Assembly (NCBI RefSeq): GCF_008065375.1
Contig: NZ_VJYI01000035.1
Span: 1 to 64,000 of the forward strand
Direction: 5' to 3'
DNA length: 64,000 nucleotides
Origin: Nonomuraea sp. SYSU D8015
Lineage (GTDB): Bacteria > Actinomycetota > Actinomycetes > Streptosporangiales > Streptosporangiaceae
Each line of letters starts with the position of its first letter. The first letter of the stretch is position 1. The notes beneath the pieces were generated by a model, which made no database searches, was not told where the DNA came from, and was given only the letters and a program-made list of their open reading frames with translations. The translations under genes and the position numbers were made by a program. Shown here in pieces: positions 7,460-15,621 of the stretch.

Positions 7460-7620
7460 AGCCCCGGGCGCAGGGCGCACGGGGCTTCGCACACATGGAT
7501 CATCCATATGGGAAACTCGCATCACACCTGCGCGGGTCGTCCACATGGCGTGGATCCTTCGGCCGCCAGGTTTTGAGCACCTGACGACGACCGGCGGTCT
7601 TCGGCAACGACCAGACTACG
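7460..7620 (-). promoter_or_regulatory. L10 leader with attenuator-like hairpin upstream of rplJ
   Basis: On the reverse strand GCCGAAGACCGCCGGTC (about 7605-7589) resembles the kink-turn core to which L10 binds in rplJ leaders. Further down, AGCCCCG (7486-7480) pairs with CGGGGCT (7466-7460) and is followed by TGTTCTCATTT, which looks like an attenuator. Together they suggest feedback by the L10-L12 complex on its own transcript. Recognition of the L10 core is from memory of the motif; a covariance search would be needed to confirm it. Confidence 0.5.
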
Positions 7621-7648
7621 TCCTGGCCGCCGAGTTTCCAAATCGCTC

Positions 7649-8470
7649 TCAGTTGGTCGTGTTCTTGGGCAGCTCGCCGACCTGGTCCGCGGGCGGGGCC
7701 TCGATGGTCACGGGCTTGTTGTAGTCCTTGAAGAACAGGGTGGCGTCGAGCGTGCCGCCCTCCTTCTGGCCGCTCAGCGCGAGCTTGCGCGGCAGGCCGT
7801 CGGCGGCCACCCAGATGTCGAACTTGACGTCCTTGAGCTCGGCCAGGTTCGTACGGGCCTGCTCCTGCTCGTCCGGGGGCAGCAGCTGCACGGCCGCGTC
7901 TACCGGGAAGGTGCCGCTGTAGTGGGTGGTGTCCTCGCCGTTGACGCTCTCGTTGCCGGCCGACTTGACGTCCTGCGAGGCCGTGACGAGCTTCGTGACG
8001 CTGGCCAGGTCGAACTGCTGGATCTGGGCGAGGTACTGGTTCACCTGGGCGGAGTCGCCCATCTCGCTGAGCGAGACCTTGATCCACGGCTTCTGGGCGC
8101 CCACCAGGTCCTTGAGCGCGTCGACCTTCACGTAGACGGTGTCGCCCTGCAGCACGGCACGTACGCCGCCCGGCAGGCTCTTACCGCCCATGTCGACCGT
8201 GTCGAGGGTGAGGTCCACGGCCAGCTGGGGCTTGCTCTGGTAGAGCATGCGCCCCTGCACCCGGCCATCGCCCTGCTGCGGGTGCGTGGCGTTCACCACG
8301 GCGTCGACCGTGTAGCTGGTGACCTCCGCGGTCTTCTGCGCGGCCTGCGCCAGCACCTCTGAGGCCGCCAGGTTGACCTGGATGGGCTGGGCGTTCACAC
8401 CACAACCGGCAACCGCGGCCACGGCTAGCGCGGCTCCGGCCGCGGCGAGACTTATCGTGCGCTTCAGCAT
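7649..8470 (-). CDS. LppX/LprG-family lipoprotein
   Basis: A 273-residue lipoprotein with a signal peptide and lipobox (VAAVAGC, Cys near residue 23). The mature part fits the LppX/LprA/LprF/LprG fold: YTVDAVVNATHPQQGDGRVQ, VDLTLDTVDMGGKSLPGGVR, and the C-terminal LPRKLALSGQKEGGTLDATL then FFKDYN. These proteins form a half-barrel that carries lipids or lipoglycans across the envelope. A lipoprotein between rplA and rplJ is also found in Streptomyces, so the position is old. It may act with the envelope-lipid genes near rpoB, though that is only proximity. Confidence 0.85.
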   Translation of the reverse strand: MLKRTISLAAAGAALAVAAVAGCGVNAQPIQVNLAASEVLAQAAQKTAEVTSYTVDAVVNATHPQQGDGRVQGRMLYQSKPQLAVDLTLDTVDMGGKSLPGGVRAVLQGDTVYVKVDALKDLVGAQKPWIKVSLSEMGDSAQVNQYLAQIQQFDLASVTKLVTASQDVKSAGNESVNGEDTTHYSGTFPVDAAVQLLPPDEQEQARTNLAELKDVKFDIWVAADGLPRKLALSGQKEGGTLDATLFFKDYNKPVTIEAPPADQVGELPKNTTN

Positions 8471-8897
8471 GTCTTGACCCTACGTTTGGGATCCGCCGCC
8501 GTAGCGACTTCCCCGCACAAATAGGGGAAAACCCAGGGTTATCCCTCACTACTTCTGCACATACCCTCCACATCCCATCTGGATTCAGCGGCGGCACTCA
8601 GTGAACCCCGCCGACGAGCCCGTGAAACACCTCTCCTGCCCGCCGGTGACCACCTCGCCGGAAGGGACGCCCTGCCCAAGGCTCATCCCGTGGAGCACGC
8701 TCGCCCACGACCGGCTGATCATGCCCGCCTGACCGGCTGGACGGCACCACGCCGCCACTCGCCGCCGCAGGCGCCGAAGGCCGCGAGCCGGCCGCCGCCC
8801 CCAGCGCCCGTTGCTCGCGAGGCGGTCGGACACTGACGGGCACACGAAAAGCCCTCGCCCGAGGGCGAGGGCGAGGGCTTTCGCGAGAACGAGAGGG
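8471..8897. other. Gap between the lipoprotein gene and rplA, containing the rplA terminator
   Basis: About 370 bases without a credible gene; the open frames here lack coding bias. The right end holds the terminator at 8848-8881. The left part, just upstream of the lipoprotein start at 8470, should contain that gene's promoter, but no convincing -35/-10 pair was seen. Confidence 0.5.
8848..8881 (-). terminator. Intrinsic terminator after rplA
   Basis: A perfect 13-base-pair stem (AAAGCCCTCGCCC with its complement) closes an eight-base loop at 8861-8868. On the reverse strand the stem ends in TTT followed by TCG. It sits 17 bases after the rplA stop and ends the rplK-rplA transcript. Confidence 0.85.
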
Positions 8898-9617
8898 TCA
8901 GCTCTCCAGGTCGGCGGTGATGCCGCGGGTGACGTTGGGGTCGACCGGCACGCCGGGGCCCATCGTCGTGGAGAAGGTGACCTTCTTCAGGTAGCGGCCC
9001 TTGGCCGCCGACGGCTTGAGACGCAGCACCTCGTCCAGGGCGGCGGCGTAGTTCTCCAGGAGCTGGCGCTCGTCGAACGACGTCTTGCCGATGATGAAGT
9101 GCAGGTTGGCCTGCCGGTCGGTGCGGAACTCGATCTTGCCGCCCTTGATCTCCGTCACGGCCTTGGCGACGTCGGGCGTCACGGTGCCGGTCTTCGGGTT
9201 GGGCATGAGACCGCGCGGACCGAGCACCCGGCCCAGGCGGCCGACCTTGCCCATCAGGTCGGGCGTGGCCACCACGGCGTCGAACTCGTTGAGCCTGTTG
9301 CCCTTGGAGATCTCGTCGATCAGCTCGTCGGCGCCGACGATGTCGGCGCCCGCCTCGCGGGCCGCCTCGGCACGCTCACCGGTCGCGAAGACCAGGACCC
9401 GGGCGGTCTTGCCGGTGCCGTGCGGAAGGTTGACCGTGCCGCGCACGATCTGGTCGGCCTTGCGAGGGTCGACGCCCAGCCGCAGCGCGACCTCGACGGT
9501 GGCGTCGAACTTCGTGGTCGACGTCTCCTTGGCGAGCTTCGCGGCCTCGACGGGCGAGTAGAGCTTGTCGCGGTCGACCTTGGCGGCCGCGTCTTTGTGC
9601 GCCTTGCTGCGCTTCAT
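8898..9617 (-). CDS. rplA: 50S ribosomal protein L1
   Basis: A 239-residue L1 protein, of normal length, which forms the mobile stalk at the ribosomal E site. It begins MKRSKAHKDAAAKVDRDKLY and has the family motifs AVRL-like TVEVALRLGVDPRKADQIVR, the domain II segment GRLGRVLGPRGLMPNPKTGT, and a C-terminal FSTTMGPGVPVD. It follows rplK by 60 bases on the same strand. L1 homologues usually repress their own operon by binding the leader, and a long hairpin upstream of rplK is a candidate target. Confidence 0.98.
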   Translation of the reverse strand: MKRSKAHKDAAAKVDRDKLYSPVEAAKLAKETSTTKFDATVEVALRLGVDPRKADQIVRGTVNLPHGTGKTARVLVFATGERAEAAREAGADIVGADELIDEISKGNRLNEFDAVVATPDLMGKVGRLGRVLGPRGLMPNPKTGTVTPDVAKAVTEIKGGKIEFRTDRQANLHFIIGKTSFDERQLLENYAAALDEVLRLKPSAAKGRYLKKVTFSTTMGPGVPVDPNVTRGITADLES

Positions 9618-9677
9618 TTCTTAACTCCTAGTGGTATGCGGGCCTGACGGCCCTCCCACGAACGTCTGTGGAAGGTG

Positions 9678-10109
9678 TTACTCGGCGATCGTGATGCCCA
9701 TCGACCGGGCGGTGCCGGCGATGATCTTCTCGGCCGCCTCGATGTCGTTGGCGTTGAGGTCGGGCATCTTGGTCTCGGCGATGCTGCGCAGCTGCTCGCG
9801 GCTCAGCTTGCCGACCTTGTCGCGGTGCGGGACCGCGCTGCCCTTGTCGAGGCCGAGGGCCTTCTTGATCAGCTCGGGGGCCGGCGGCGTCTTCGTGATG
9901 AAGGTGAAGCTGCGGTCCTCGAAAATGGTGATCTCAACGGGGATGATGTTGCCCCGCTGGGCCTCCGTCGCAGCGTTGTACTGCTTGACGAAGTCCATGA
10001 TGTTGACGCCGTGGGGACCGAGGGCGGTACCCACCGGCGGCGCCGGGGTGGCCTGGCCAGCGGGAAGCTGGACCTTCACCAACGCGGCGATTTTCTTCTT
10101 CGGAGGCAT
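9678..10109 (-). CDS. rplK: 50S ribosomal protein L11
   Basis: A 143-residue protein of the GTPase-associated centre, the site of thiopeptide action. The N-terminal domain carries LPAGQATPAPPVGTALGPHG with the conserved proline helix that contacts factors and thiostrepton-type drugs. The C-terminal RNA-binding domain includes KKALGLDKGSAVPHRDKVGK. The start at 10109 (MPPKKKIAAL) follows GGAGAAGGA, which rejects a longer frame. It is co-directional with nusG and secE upstream and rplA downstream. Confidence 0.98.
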   Translation of the reverse strand: MPPKKKIAALVKVQLPAGQATPAPPVGTALGPHGVNIMDFVKQYNAATEAQRGNIIPVEITIFEDRSFTFITKTPPAPELIKKALGLDKGSAVPHRDKVGKLSREQLRSIAETKMPDLNANDIEAAEKIIAGTARSMGITIAE

Positions 10110-10193
10110 TTGTCCTTCTCCGGGTCCTTGATTGCGATGCCGTCCGCCTCGCGGGTTGCGGGGCCGGACATGTCGGAGGCCGCCCACCCGACA

Positions 10194-10272
10194 AGAAACC
10201 TGCTTCCCCAGACTGCTGCCCTACCGCTGTGCGTGGTCAAGGCCGTAGCGGCAGTCCGTTTGGCAGGTTTCT
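10194..10272 (-). promoter_or_regulatory. Long hairpin in the rplK leader
   Basis: A perfect 10-base outer stem (AGAAACCTGC at 10194-10203, GCAGGTTTCT at 10263-10272) encloses a second, imperfect stem formed by GACTGCTGCCCTAC and GTAGCGGCAGTC. On the reverse strand it lies between nusG and the rplK start, about 85 bases before the ATG. It could act as a processing signal or partial terminator, or as a binding site for ribosomal protein L1. The fold is read by eye. Confidence 0.5.
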
Positions 10273-10324
10273 CATTGGTCGCGACAAGGCGGCCACTCCG
10301 AACGTCTAAGTGTAGGTGATCGTC

Positions 10325-11086
10325 CTAGATCTTGGAGACCTGGTTGAACGACAGCTCGACCGGGGTCTCGCGACCGAAGATCGAAACGAGCACCTTGAGC
10401 TTCTGCGACTCGGGGCTGATCTCGCTCACCGAGGCCGGCAGCGTGGCGAACGGGCCGTCCATGACGGTGACCGACTCGCCGATCTCGAACTCGACCGCCG
10501 GGCCGGTGGGCGCCTTGGCCGCGGCCTTCTTCGTCTCCTCGGTCGGCTCGGGCGCGAGCAGCTTGGCGACCTCGTCGAGGCTGAGCGGGCTCGGCTTGTT
10601 GGACAGGCCCACGAAGCCGGTCACGCCGGGCGTGTTGCGCACCGCGGCCCAGGACTCGTCGGTCAGCTCCATGCGCACCAGCACGTAGCCGGGCAGCACA
10701 CGCTCCTTGACCGGCACCTTCTTGCCGCTCTTGAACTCCTGGACGGTGTGCGTCGGCACCTCGACCTGGTAGATGTAGTCCTCCATGTTGAGCGACACGT
10801 TGCGGCTCTCGATGTTGGACTTCACGCGGTTCTCGTAGCCGGCGTAGGAGTGGATGACGTACCACTCACCGGGCAGGCCGCGCAGCGACTGCTTGAACTC
10901 CTCGACAGGGTCGACGTCAGGAAGAGCCGAACCGTCCTCGACGGCAGCCTCGGCTTCGGCCGCCTCGTCGCTCTCCGCGACCCCGGCCTCAGCGAGAGCC
11001 GCCTCGGCGGCCTCCTCAGTGGCCTCTTCCAGCTCGTCGCCCCACTCGTCGCGGGACTCGTCCGCCGGAACTGAAGACTCGGACAC
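10325..11086 (-). CDS. nusG: Transcription elongation/antitermination factor NusG
   Basis: A 253-residue NusG. An acidic N-terminal extension of about 75 residues, common in actinobacteria, precedes the NGN domain (GEWYVIHSYAGYENRVKSNI, with VLPGYVLVRMELTDESW and the GVTGFVG loop). A KOW domain follows (FEIGESVTVMDGPFATLPAS, ending in VSIFGRETPVELSFNQVSKI). The NGN domain binds RNA polymerase. GTG at 11086 with AGAGGAAGAG upstream is the chosen start; the open frame runs further but passes through the secE gap. secE lies 68 bases upstream on the same strand. Confidence 0.97.
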   Translation of the reverse strand: MSESSVPADESRDEWGDELEEATEEAAEAALAEAGVAESDEAAEAEAAVEDGSALPDVDPVEEFKQSLRGLPGEWYVIHSYAGYENRVKSNIESRNVSLNMEDYIYQVEVPTHTVQEFKSGKKVPVKERVLPGYVLVRMELTDESWAAVRNTPGVTGFVGLSNKPSPLSLDEVAKLLAPEPTEETKKAAAKAPTGPAVEFEIGESVTVMDGPFATLPASVSEISPESQKLKVLVSIFGRETPVELSFNQVSKI

Positions 11087-11154
11087 GGTGACTCTTCCTC
11101 TTTCGTCGTTTCGAATGGCGACTCCGTCAACCAGGCTACCGGCCGCGTCCGGGG

Positions 11155-11409
11155 TCAGGATCCACCGAAGACGCGGAGGACCACCCATCCCAGGGCGCTG
11201 TCGAGCCCGTACACGATGGCAACCATGATCAGAACGAATATCAGAACGACCGTGGTGTAGGTGATGAGATCCTTGCGTGTCGGCCAGATGACCTTGCGGA
11301 GCTCGCCGACGACCTGCCGGTAGAAGAGAGCCGGTGTGGTGCGCGTCTTCTTTTCGCCACTGGGCTTGTCTGCGGTCTCGCCGCGCGTGTCGATCGCCAC
11401 AGTCCTCAC
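11155..11409 (-). CDS. secE: Preprotein translocase subunit SecE
   Basis: An 84-residue single-span subunit of the SecYEG channel. After a charged N-terminus comes the amphipathic family motif YRQVVGELRKVIWPTRKDLI, then one transmembrane helix (TTVVLIFVLIMVAIVYGLDS). The start is GTG at 11409. It lies between tRNA-Trp and nusG, the standard bacterial arrangement, and is probably transcribed with nusG. Confidence 0.96.
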   Translation of the reverse strand: MRTVAIDTRGETADKPSGEKKTRTTPALFYRQVVGELRKVIWPTRKDLITYTTVVLIFVLIMVAIVYGLDSALGWVVLRVFGGS

Positions 11410-11478
11410 CTGAATTCGTCGTATCCAACGCAGTTTTGCGGCGCGCTTACACGCCTATCATTGCGCGGACCGCACTCG

Positions 11479-11551
11479 CAGGGCACGAGGGACTCGAACC
11501 CCCAACCGCCGGTTTTGGAGACCGGTGCGCTACCAATTGCGCCAGTGCCCT
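11479..11551 (-). tRNA. tRNA-Trp (anticodon CCA)
   Basis: The reverse strand folds into a complete cloverleaf of 73 bases. The acceptor AGGGCAC pairs with GTGCCCT with G as discriminator, the D arm is GCGCAATTGGTAGCGC, the anticodon arm CCGGTCTCCAAAACCGG gives CCA, and the T arm is GGGGGTTCGAGTCCCTC. No CCA end is encoded. A tRNA-Trp directly upstream of secE-nusG is widely conserved. Confidence 0.97.
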
Positions 11552-11708
11552 ATGTCATCAACCAGACTACCCTGATCGAATCGCTGCCCGGACCGATCCG
11601 CTCGGCGACATGCGGCGGAAGGACCGGGCCAAAGCATACGGGGGAATGCCCGGTACGTCGAACCGAAACCTGATCGCCCAGGTCACGAGCGCGTGGGACG
11701 ATGGAGAC

Positions 11709-12917
11709 ATGTCCACCCGACCTCGCATCTCCGCAAGAATTTCCGCGATCTCCGAGTCCGCCACGCTCGCCGTGGACGCCAAGGCGAAGGCGATGAAGGC
11801 CGCCGGACGGCCCGTCATCGGCTTCGGCGCGGGCGAGCCGGACTTCCCGACGCCCGGCTACATCGTCGAGGCCGCGATCGAGGCGGCCCGCGACCCGCGC
11901 TTCCACAAGTACACCCCGGCGGGCGGCCTTCCCGAGCTCAAGCAGGCCATCGCAGCCAAGACGCGGCGCGACTCCGGCTACGCCGCCGAGCCCGCTCAGG
12001 TGCTGGTCACCAACGGCGGCAAGCAGGCCGTCTACGAGGCGTTCGCGACGCTGCTCGACCCGGGTGACGAGGTCCTGGTCGTGGCGCCCTACTGGACGAC
12101 CTACCCCGAGGCGATCAAGCTGGCCGGAGGCGTGCAGGTCGACGTCGTGACCGACGAGTCCACCGGCTACCTGGTGACCGTCGAGCAGTTGGAGGCCGCG
12201 CGCACCGAGCGTACGAAGGTGCTGCTCTTCGTCTCGCCCTCCAACCCGACGGGCGCCGTCCACTCGCGCGAGGAGACCGTGGCGATCGGCCGCTGGGCGG
12301 CCGAGCACGGCCTGTGGGTCGTCACCGACGAGATCTACGAGCATCTCGTGTACGGCGACGCCGAGTTCACCAGCATCGCCACGGCCGTCCCCGAGCTGGG
12401 CGACCGGGTCGTGATCCTCAACGGCGTGGCCAAGACCTACGCGATGACCGGCTGGCGCGTGGGCTGGATGATCGGCCCGGCCGACGTGGTCAAGGCCGCC
12501 ACCAACCTGCAGTCGCACGCCACCTCCAACGTCTCCAACGTCGCGCAGATGGCGGCGCTGGCGGCGGTCTCCGGCGACCTGTCGGCGGTGGCCGAGATGC
12601 GCACGGCGTTCGACCGGCGGCGCCAGACGATGGTGCGGATGCTCAACGAGATCCCGGGCGTGTTCTGCCCCGAGCCGAAGGGGGCGTTCTACGCGTACCC
12701 GTCGGTCAAGGAGCTGATCGGCAAGGAGCTGCGGGGGCGGCGTCCCCAGTCGTCGGGCGAGCTGGCCGAGCTGATCCTGGAGGAGGCCGAGGTGGCGGTG
12801 GTGCCCGGGGAGGCGTTCGGCACGCCGGGCTACTTCCGCCTGTCGTACGCGCTGGGCGACGACGACCTGGTCGAGGGCGTCAGCCGGCTGGGCAAGCTAC
12901 TGGCCGAGGCTCGCTGA
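11709..12917 (+). CDS. aspC: Aspartate-type aminotransferase (PLP-dependent, class I)
   Basis: A 402-residue fold-type I aminotransferase, probably acting on aspartate/glutamate or related amino acids. It shows VIGFGAGEPDFPTPGYI, the YTPAGGLPELKQAIA segment, the cofactor-contact SPSNPTGAV, and the catalytic lysine in NGVAKTYAMTGWRVGW (Lys in VAK-TYAMTG). The C-terminal substrate arginine is in GYFRLSYAL. ATG at 11709 opens the conserved N-terminus MSTRPRISARI. The gene is divergent from tRNA-Trp/secE, as aspC is in Streptomyces. Its last 21 bases overlap the convergent lipoprotein gene. Confidence 0.92.
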   Translation: MSTRPRISARISAISESATLAVDAKAKAMKAAGRPVIGFGAGEPDFPTPGYIVEAAIEAARDPRFHKYTPAGGLPELKQAIAAKTRRDSGYAAEPAQVLVTNGGKQAVYEAFATLLDPGDEVLVVAPYWTTYPEAIKLAGGVQVDVVTDESTGYLVTVEQLEAARTERTKVLLFVSPSNPTGAVHSREETVAIGRWAAEHGLWVVTDEIYEHLVYGDAEFTSIATAVPELGDRVVILNGVAKTYAMTGWRVGWMIGPADVVKAATNLQSHATSNVSNVAQMAALAAVSGDLSAVAEMRTAFDRRRQTMVRMLNEIPGVFCPEPKGAFYAYPSVKELIGKELRGRRPQSSGELAELILEEAEVAVVPGEAFGTPGYFRLSYALGDDDLVEGVSRLGKLLAEAR

Positions 12918-13451
12918 GACGCCCCCTGCGATGGGCCTGATCTGGTCGGCCAGACCGGGCGTCGCGCCGATGTAGACCGCGGTGCCCGGCTGCTCCAGCC
13001 ACATGAAGTTGCGCAGCCCCCTCCGCGTGGTCCAGCGCAGCGCGGGCTTCCCCTGGTACGCCGTCAGCCTGGACCTGGCGACCAGCGTGGCGAACTGCTC
13101 GGCGGTACGCACGCCGCACACCACGCCGACGTACACGTGCTCGTCGTCCCTGCGCCAGATCATGCCCTCGACGTCGAGCCGGCGGGTGAGCGAGGCCAGG
13201 TCGGCGAAGGAGCCCGCCCGGGCCAGTCCCAGGGGCATGGAGGGGAGCCAGACCTTGGTGCCGCCGCACGCGAGCGAGAGCCCCCGGCTCCTCGCCGGCT
13301 CGGGCGACGGCGGCGCGGTGCCGGAGGAGTCGGAGGTGTCGGAGGCGGCGGTCGAGCCGGTGGGGTCGGCGGGGGCGGGTGTCCGCACGCCGTCGCCACC
13401 GGTGCAGCCGGTGAGCGCGCACAGGAGGAGCACCGCCGCAAGACGCCGCAT
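12897..13451 (-). CDS. Small lipoprotein with DUF4367-like sensor domain
   Basis: A 184-residue predicted lipoprotein: MRRLAAVLLLCALTGC is a signal peptide with lipobox Cys at residue 16. A Ser/Thr/Pro-rich linker (about residues 20-55) leads to a compact domain. The segment LTAYQGKPALRWTTRRGLRN followed by FMWLEQPGTAVYIGA and LADQIRPIAGG resembles the GKPAVV...IAWLERVGTGAWI...LGKELVAVAA segment of the next gene upstream. The two are probably paralogues whose domain resembles those found at the ends of anti-sigma factors. Function unknown; secretion to the outer face of the membrane is the safe inference. Confidence 0.7.
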   Translation of the reverse strand: MRRLAAVLLLCALTGCTGGDGVRTPAPADPTGSTAASDTSDSSGTAPPSPEPARSRGLSLACGGTKVWLPSMPLGLARAGSFADLASLTRRLDVEGMIWRRDDEHVYVGVVCGVRTAEQFATLVARSRLTAYQGKPALRWTTRRGLRNFMWLEQPGTAVYIGATPGLADQIRPIAGGVSASLGQ

Positions 13452-13491
13452 GGACCCCCCATGACGTGTGTGGATACCTCGGGAAGGGGTC

Positions 13492-14118
13492 CTAGTCTCC
13501 TACAGGAGCCTGAACGGAGGCGGCAACTGCGACCAGTTCCTTGCCGAGGGATTCACTGACCCTGATCCACGCCCCCGTGCCCACACGTTCCAGCCAGGCG
13601 ATCACACGGCCGCCGTCAGGGTGCCTGCCGACCACGGCGGGCTTGCCGCGCACGGTGGTGGCGCGGGCGTCCAGCACGGTGATCCGCGCGCGGTAGCTCT
13701 GCCAGTCGGCGGCCACGCTGCCGTGCTCGACCTGCGCCTCCACGAACCTGCCCGCGGAGCCGAACCTGGCCCAGCCGGCCTCGACGCCCGGCTCGGACTC
13801 GATCACCCCGCCTCCGATGCGCTCGAGCCCTCCGGGCAGGTACGCGAGCCAGAAATCGTCGGAGACGACCGCGAGGCCGGCCTCGGAGGTCGAGATGCGG
13901 CCGGCGACGCTCGCGCCTTTCGTCGCCGGTGTGGGGGTGACCACGGCGACGGGCTCGGGCGGCTCCTCGACGGGCCGTGGGATGCGCCCGAACCCGGACG
14001 AGAACAGTGCGTAGATGACGAGGGCCGTCACCGCGAACGCCAGTGTCGCGAGCGCCGCGCGCCATCCCCGTCCACTTCCGCGCCCCTCAGGGATCATGCC
14101 GGGTAGATCCCCGGTCAA
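13492..14118 (-). CDS. Single-pass membrane protein with DUF4367-like sensor domain
   Basis: A 208-residue protein: a short basic cytoplasmic tail, one transmembrane helix (about residues 19-42, WRAALATLAFAVTALVIYAL) and an external domain. That domain contains FWLAYLPGGLERIGGGV, TVRGKPAVVGRHPDGGRVIA and a C-terminal LGKELVAVAASVQ. The same order of elements (YLPdG..., GrkA..., IaE-type helix) occurs in the PASTA protein encoded just upstream. It is 10 bases from that gene, so both probably follow the sigma factor in one transcript. It lacks a recognisable zinc anti-sigma motif, so its task is unknown. Confidence 0.68.
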   Translation of the reverse strand: MTGDLPGMIPEGRGSGRGWRAALATLAFAVTALVIYALFSSGFGRIPRPVEEPPEPVAVVTPTPATKGASVAGRISTSEAGLAVVSDDFWLAYLPGGLERIGGGVIESEPGVEAGWARFGSAGRFVEAQVEHGSVAADWQSYRARITVLDARATTVRGKPAVVGRHPDGGRVIAWLERVGTGAWIRVSESLGKELVAVAASVQAPVGD

Positions 14119-14128
14119 GTCCCATCCA

Positions 14129-15055
14129 TCACCTGGTCGCCCGGATGCCTTCCGCGATCTTCTTCAGCTCGGCGACCGCGTCGACCTTCTGAGCGTAGTG
14201 GCGCTCCATGCGGATCTGTACGGCCAACCCGTCACGCGGCTCCCAGACGATCGTGGGCGTGCCGGAGTCGGAGCCGATGGGCACGATCTCGTCATCGCGG
14301 TAAAGGTAGGCCAGCTTCGCCTTCCTGCCGCCGACGTCCACGACCGTGGCGCCCTTGCCGGGCATGGTGGCGAGGAGCTGCGGCGCCGACTCGCCGTGCG
14401 CCACGAACACCTGGACGTCATAGCCGCCCTGCATGGTGCCCGGCTCGTCGAAGCTGGTGGTGTAGCTCTTCCCGGGGCCGATCACCTTGTCGGCGGACCA
14501 CTTGCCCCATACGAGCCCGTCGGGCAGGTAGCCGAGGCGGATGCCGCCGAACTCGCGCCCGTCGCCCAGATCGCCCAGGGCCTGCGGATCGGGACTGGGT
14601 GTGAGCCCCGGGTCCAGCCTGACGACGGTGCCCGCGGCGATCTGCTGCCCGGCGGCCGGCTCCTGCATCGTCACGACGCTCCTCGCCAGGTCACCCTCCG
14701 GCTCGACGAGCTCCATGCCGCCCTCGTACATGACCGCCCTCAGCGCGGACTCGCGCAGGATCCTCGTCGCCTCGGCGACGGTCATGCCCACCACGTTCGG
14801 CACGATCACGTCGTCTGTGACGACGGCGCTGCTCTGCCGGCCGGCGGCGTCCCCACCGCCTGCGGGCAGGGCAGGACCCAGCGCCACCGGCACGGCCACC
14901 GCCACCGCCGCCGTCACGAGCGCGGCACCCGCCATGCGCAGCCTGAGCACGCGGGTGCGGTGCCGGCGTCGTACGGCGCGGCCCAGGTCGGGTGGGATCT
15001 CCGCACCGGCCACATGCTCCGCCATGGCGTCCGCGAGCTGGTCCTCGATCTTCAT
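14129..15055 (-). CDS. Anti-sigma-like membrane protein with external PASTA domain
   Basis: A 308-residue protein translated from an ATGA overlap with the upstream sigma gene, the usual arrangement of sigma and anti-sigma pairs. The first 37 residues are cytoplasmic (IEDQLADAMAEHVAG), followed by a membrane helix (about residues 42-63). Outside lies a PASTA domain (about residues 82-152) with VPNVVGMTVAEATRILRESA and a closing AAGQQIAAGTVVRLDPG. A DUF4367-like domain follows, with LGYLPDGLVWGKWSADK, VVDVGGRKAKLAYLYRDDEI and LKKIAEGIR. PASTA domains bind peptidoglycan fragments or beta-lactams, so cell-wall sensing by the sigma system is inferred. Confidence 0.78.
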   Translation of the reverse strand: MKIEDQLADAMAEHVAGAEIPPDLGRAVRRRHRTRVLRLRMAGAALVTAAVAVAVPVALGPALPAGGGDAAGRQSSAVVTDDVIVPNVVGMTVAEATRILRESALRAVMYEGGMELVEPEGDLARSVVTMQEPAAGQQIAAGTVVRLDPGLTPSPDPQALGDLGDGREFGGIRLGYLPDGLVWGKWSADKVIGPGKSYTTSFDEPGTMQGGYDVQVFVAHGESAPQLLATMPGKGATVVDVGGRKAKLAYLYRDDEIVPIGSDSGTPTIVWEPRDGLAVQIRMERHYAQKVDAVAELKKIAEGIRATR

Positions 15056-15552
15056 CTGGCCACTTCCTCTGCGACGGTCATGTTTGCGCGGATCCTGGCG
15101 AGCCCCCGTGCCGCCTGGCTCTTCACCGACCCGACCGAGCAGCCGAGCAGCGCGGCCGTGGCGGTCTCCGACTGGTCCTCCCAGTAGCGCAGGACCAGCA
15201 CGGCCCGCATCTTGGGGGGCAATCTGCGTAATTCCCTGATGAGCGTGTCGCGCAGATCCAGGTCGGGAGGGTCGGCGGCGGTCTCGGGCGGCCGGGCGAA
15301 GGAGATCTCCCTGATGATCTTCCGCCGTCGCGCCAGGCTGATGGCGGCGTTCAGGACGATCTTCTTCGCGTACGCCTCGGGGTTGTCGTGCCTGATCCGC
15401 GGCCAGTGCCGGTAGACCTTCTCCAGCGCGTGCTGGACCAGGTCCTCGGAGTCGTGTCTGGTCGCTCCGCAGACCAGGATCGCGGTACGCAGCAGCGAGG
15501 TGCCGCGCGCGGCGAGGAACTCGTCGAAAGCCGCTTCGTCGTCTTCTGTCAT
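15052..15552 (-). CDS. ECF sigma factor, SigE (SigE-family, TIGR02983-like) type
   Basis: A 166-residue sigma factor. Region 2 includes SLLRTAILVCGATRHDSEDL and VQHALEKVYRHWPRI, which melt and recognise the -10 element. Region 4 includes LRRLPPKMRAVLVLRYWEDQ and TATAALLGCSVGSVKSQAAR, the helix-turn-helix for the -35 element. The start ATG at 15552 follows GGGGATC. The stop overlaps the start of the PASTA anti-sigma-like gene by four bases, so the two are translationally coupled. Its regulon is unknown. Confidence 0.88.
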   Translation of the reverse strand: MTEDDEAAFDEFLAARGTSLLRTAILVCGATRHDSEDLVQHALEKVYRHWPRIRHDNPEAYAKKIVLNAAISLARRRKIIREISFARPPETAADPPDLDLRDTLIRELRRLPPKMRAVLVLRYWEDQSETATAALLGCSVGSVKSQAARGLARIRANMTVAEEVAR

Positions 15553-15621
15553 GAGCGAGGATCCCCTTTCGCCCTCCCCAACGCGCGAACCCGTCCCCAG
15601 GTTGAGTGGCAAGATAAGCAA

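Noticed and set aside
8585..8845. Leftward 86-codon frame between the lipoprotein gene and rplA
   Set aside because: No ribosome site, no codon bias, and Arg-rich random content.
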